Positions 6,115-6,243 of a stretch of DNA of 6,243 bases are shown in pieces. Origin of the DNA: Patescibacteria group bacterium UBA910 (GTDB lineage: Bacteria > Patescibacteriota > Minisyncoccia > Phycocordibacterales > DATDWN01). The position numbers and the translations under genes were made by a program. Each line of letters starts with the position of its first letter. Positions within the stretch are counted from its first letter, which is position 1. The notes below the pieces were generated by a model. It saw nothing but the letters and a program-made list of their open reading frames with translations. It made no database searches and had not been told where the DNA came from. Location: positions 1 through 6,243 of the forward strand of contig DBEI01000026.1 in assembly GCA_002294445.1 (NCBI GenBank), written 5' to 3'.

Positions 6115-6131
6115 GATGTTCTCCTGAGCTA

Positions 6132-6160
6132 TTTTTACAGCACCCTATCTATAAAGTCAA
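6132..6160 (-). promoter_or_regulatory. Candidate promoter for the small minus-strand gene
   Basis: On the minus strand, TTGACT (complement of 6155-6160, 5 of 6 to the -35 consensus) is followed after 17 bp by TAAAAA (complement of 6132-6137, 4 of 6), preceded by TG. Transcription would begin near 6125, giving a leader of about ten bases that just contains the Shine-Dalgarno. The -10 match is weak, so this is tentative. Confidence 0.4.
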
Positions 6161-6243
6161 CATGTGGTATGGATAAAGTGTTTAATTTGACCATTTGAGA
6201 CTTTTTCGGTATAGTGGGAGGCAATAAGGTCAGAGACAGTAGG
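6157..6243 (-). CDS. Possible C-terminal end of a further minus-strand gene (partial)
   Basis: Reading the minus strand from the window edge, one frame stays open for 28 codons (PTVSDLIASHYTEKVSNGQI...) and ends at TGA (6157-6159), 42 bases upstream of the small gene. The amino-acid mix is plausible for a real protein. A second frame is also open for 35 codons to TAA at 6135-6137, with a less protein-like composition. The piece is too short to name. If real, the small gene may be downstream in the same unit, and the candidate promoter would overlap this stop codon. Confidence 0.25.
   Translation of the reverse strand, partial: PTVSDLIASHYTEKVSNGQIKHFIHTTC

Noticed and set aside
6135..6242. 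Second open frame at the right edge of the minus strand
   Set aside because: It is open for 35 codons, but the product (LLSLTLLPPTIPKK...) is less protein-like than the frame ending at 6157, and neither can be confirmed without more sequence.

Overview
The window looks like chromosomal DNA of a Candidate Phyla Radiation (Patescibacteria, probably Parcubacteria-group) bacterium. The reasons are: AT-rich genes read with the standard code (TAG, TAA and TGA all end genes), very short AT-rich leaders often without a Shine-Dalgarno (SD) site, compact rho-independent terminators after most transcription units, and a run of exported or membrane-anchored proteins built from modules common in these cells (a threonine-rich surface-protein tail, a TPR protein, an LCAT-type hydrolase, a PKD plus lamin-tail-like protein). 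The lineage call is inference; there is no rRNA or marker gene here.

Layout. 1-333 is the C-terminal end of a large, probably abundant, secreted or surface protein. A perfect 18-bp hairpin terminator (371-410) separates it from a membrane-anchored TPR protein (426-1124), which ends at a second terminator. A recognisable sigma-70 type promoter (1211-1250) then drives what looks like a three-gene operon. It holds an 885-residue exported LCAT-family alpha/beta hydrolase (1277-3934), a four-helix membrane protein that starts 1 nt after it (3936-4304), and a 52-residue single-pass membrane protein (4320-4478) whose stop codon lies inside the operon terminator (4477-4507). Next is an exported PKD/lamin-tail-like protein (4526-5842). 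A perfect 15-bp convergent terminator (5858-5893) separates it from a small soluble protein on the minus strand (5911-6114). That gene has a GTG start, a strong SD and a visibly different, GC-richer composition. The right edge may hold the last codons of another minus-strand gene.

How the genes relate. Four of the plus-strand products are exported or membrane-embedded with a domain outside the membrane, so this is a cell-envelope/secretome cluster. The most interesting unit is the hydrolase operon. A secreted enzyme with a complete Ser-Asp-His triad, LCAT signature motifs, ten cysteines in five close pairs and a calcium-loop tail is coupled to two small membrane proteins of unknown role. In a lineage often unable to make its own fatty acids, an exported acyl-hydrolase or acyltransferase would fit scavenging or remodelling of host or environmental lipids, but that role is inference. 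I see no CRISPR array, tRNA, rRNA, insertion sequence or attachment site.
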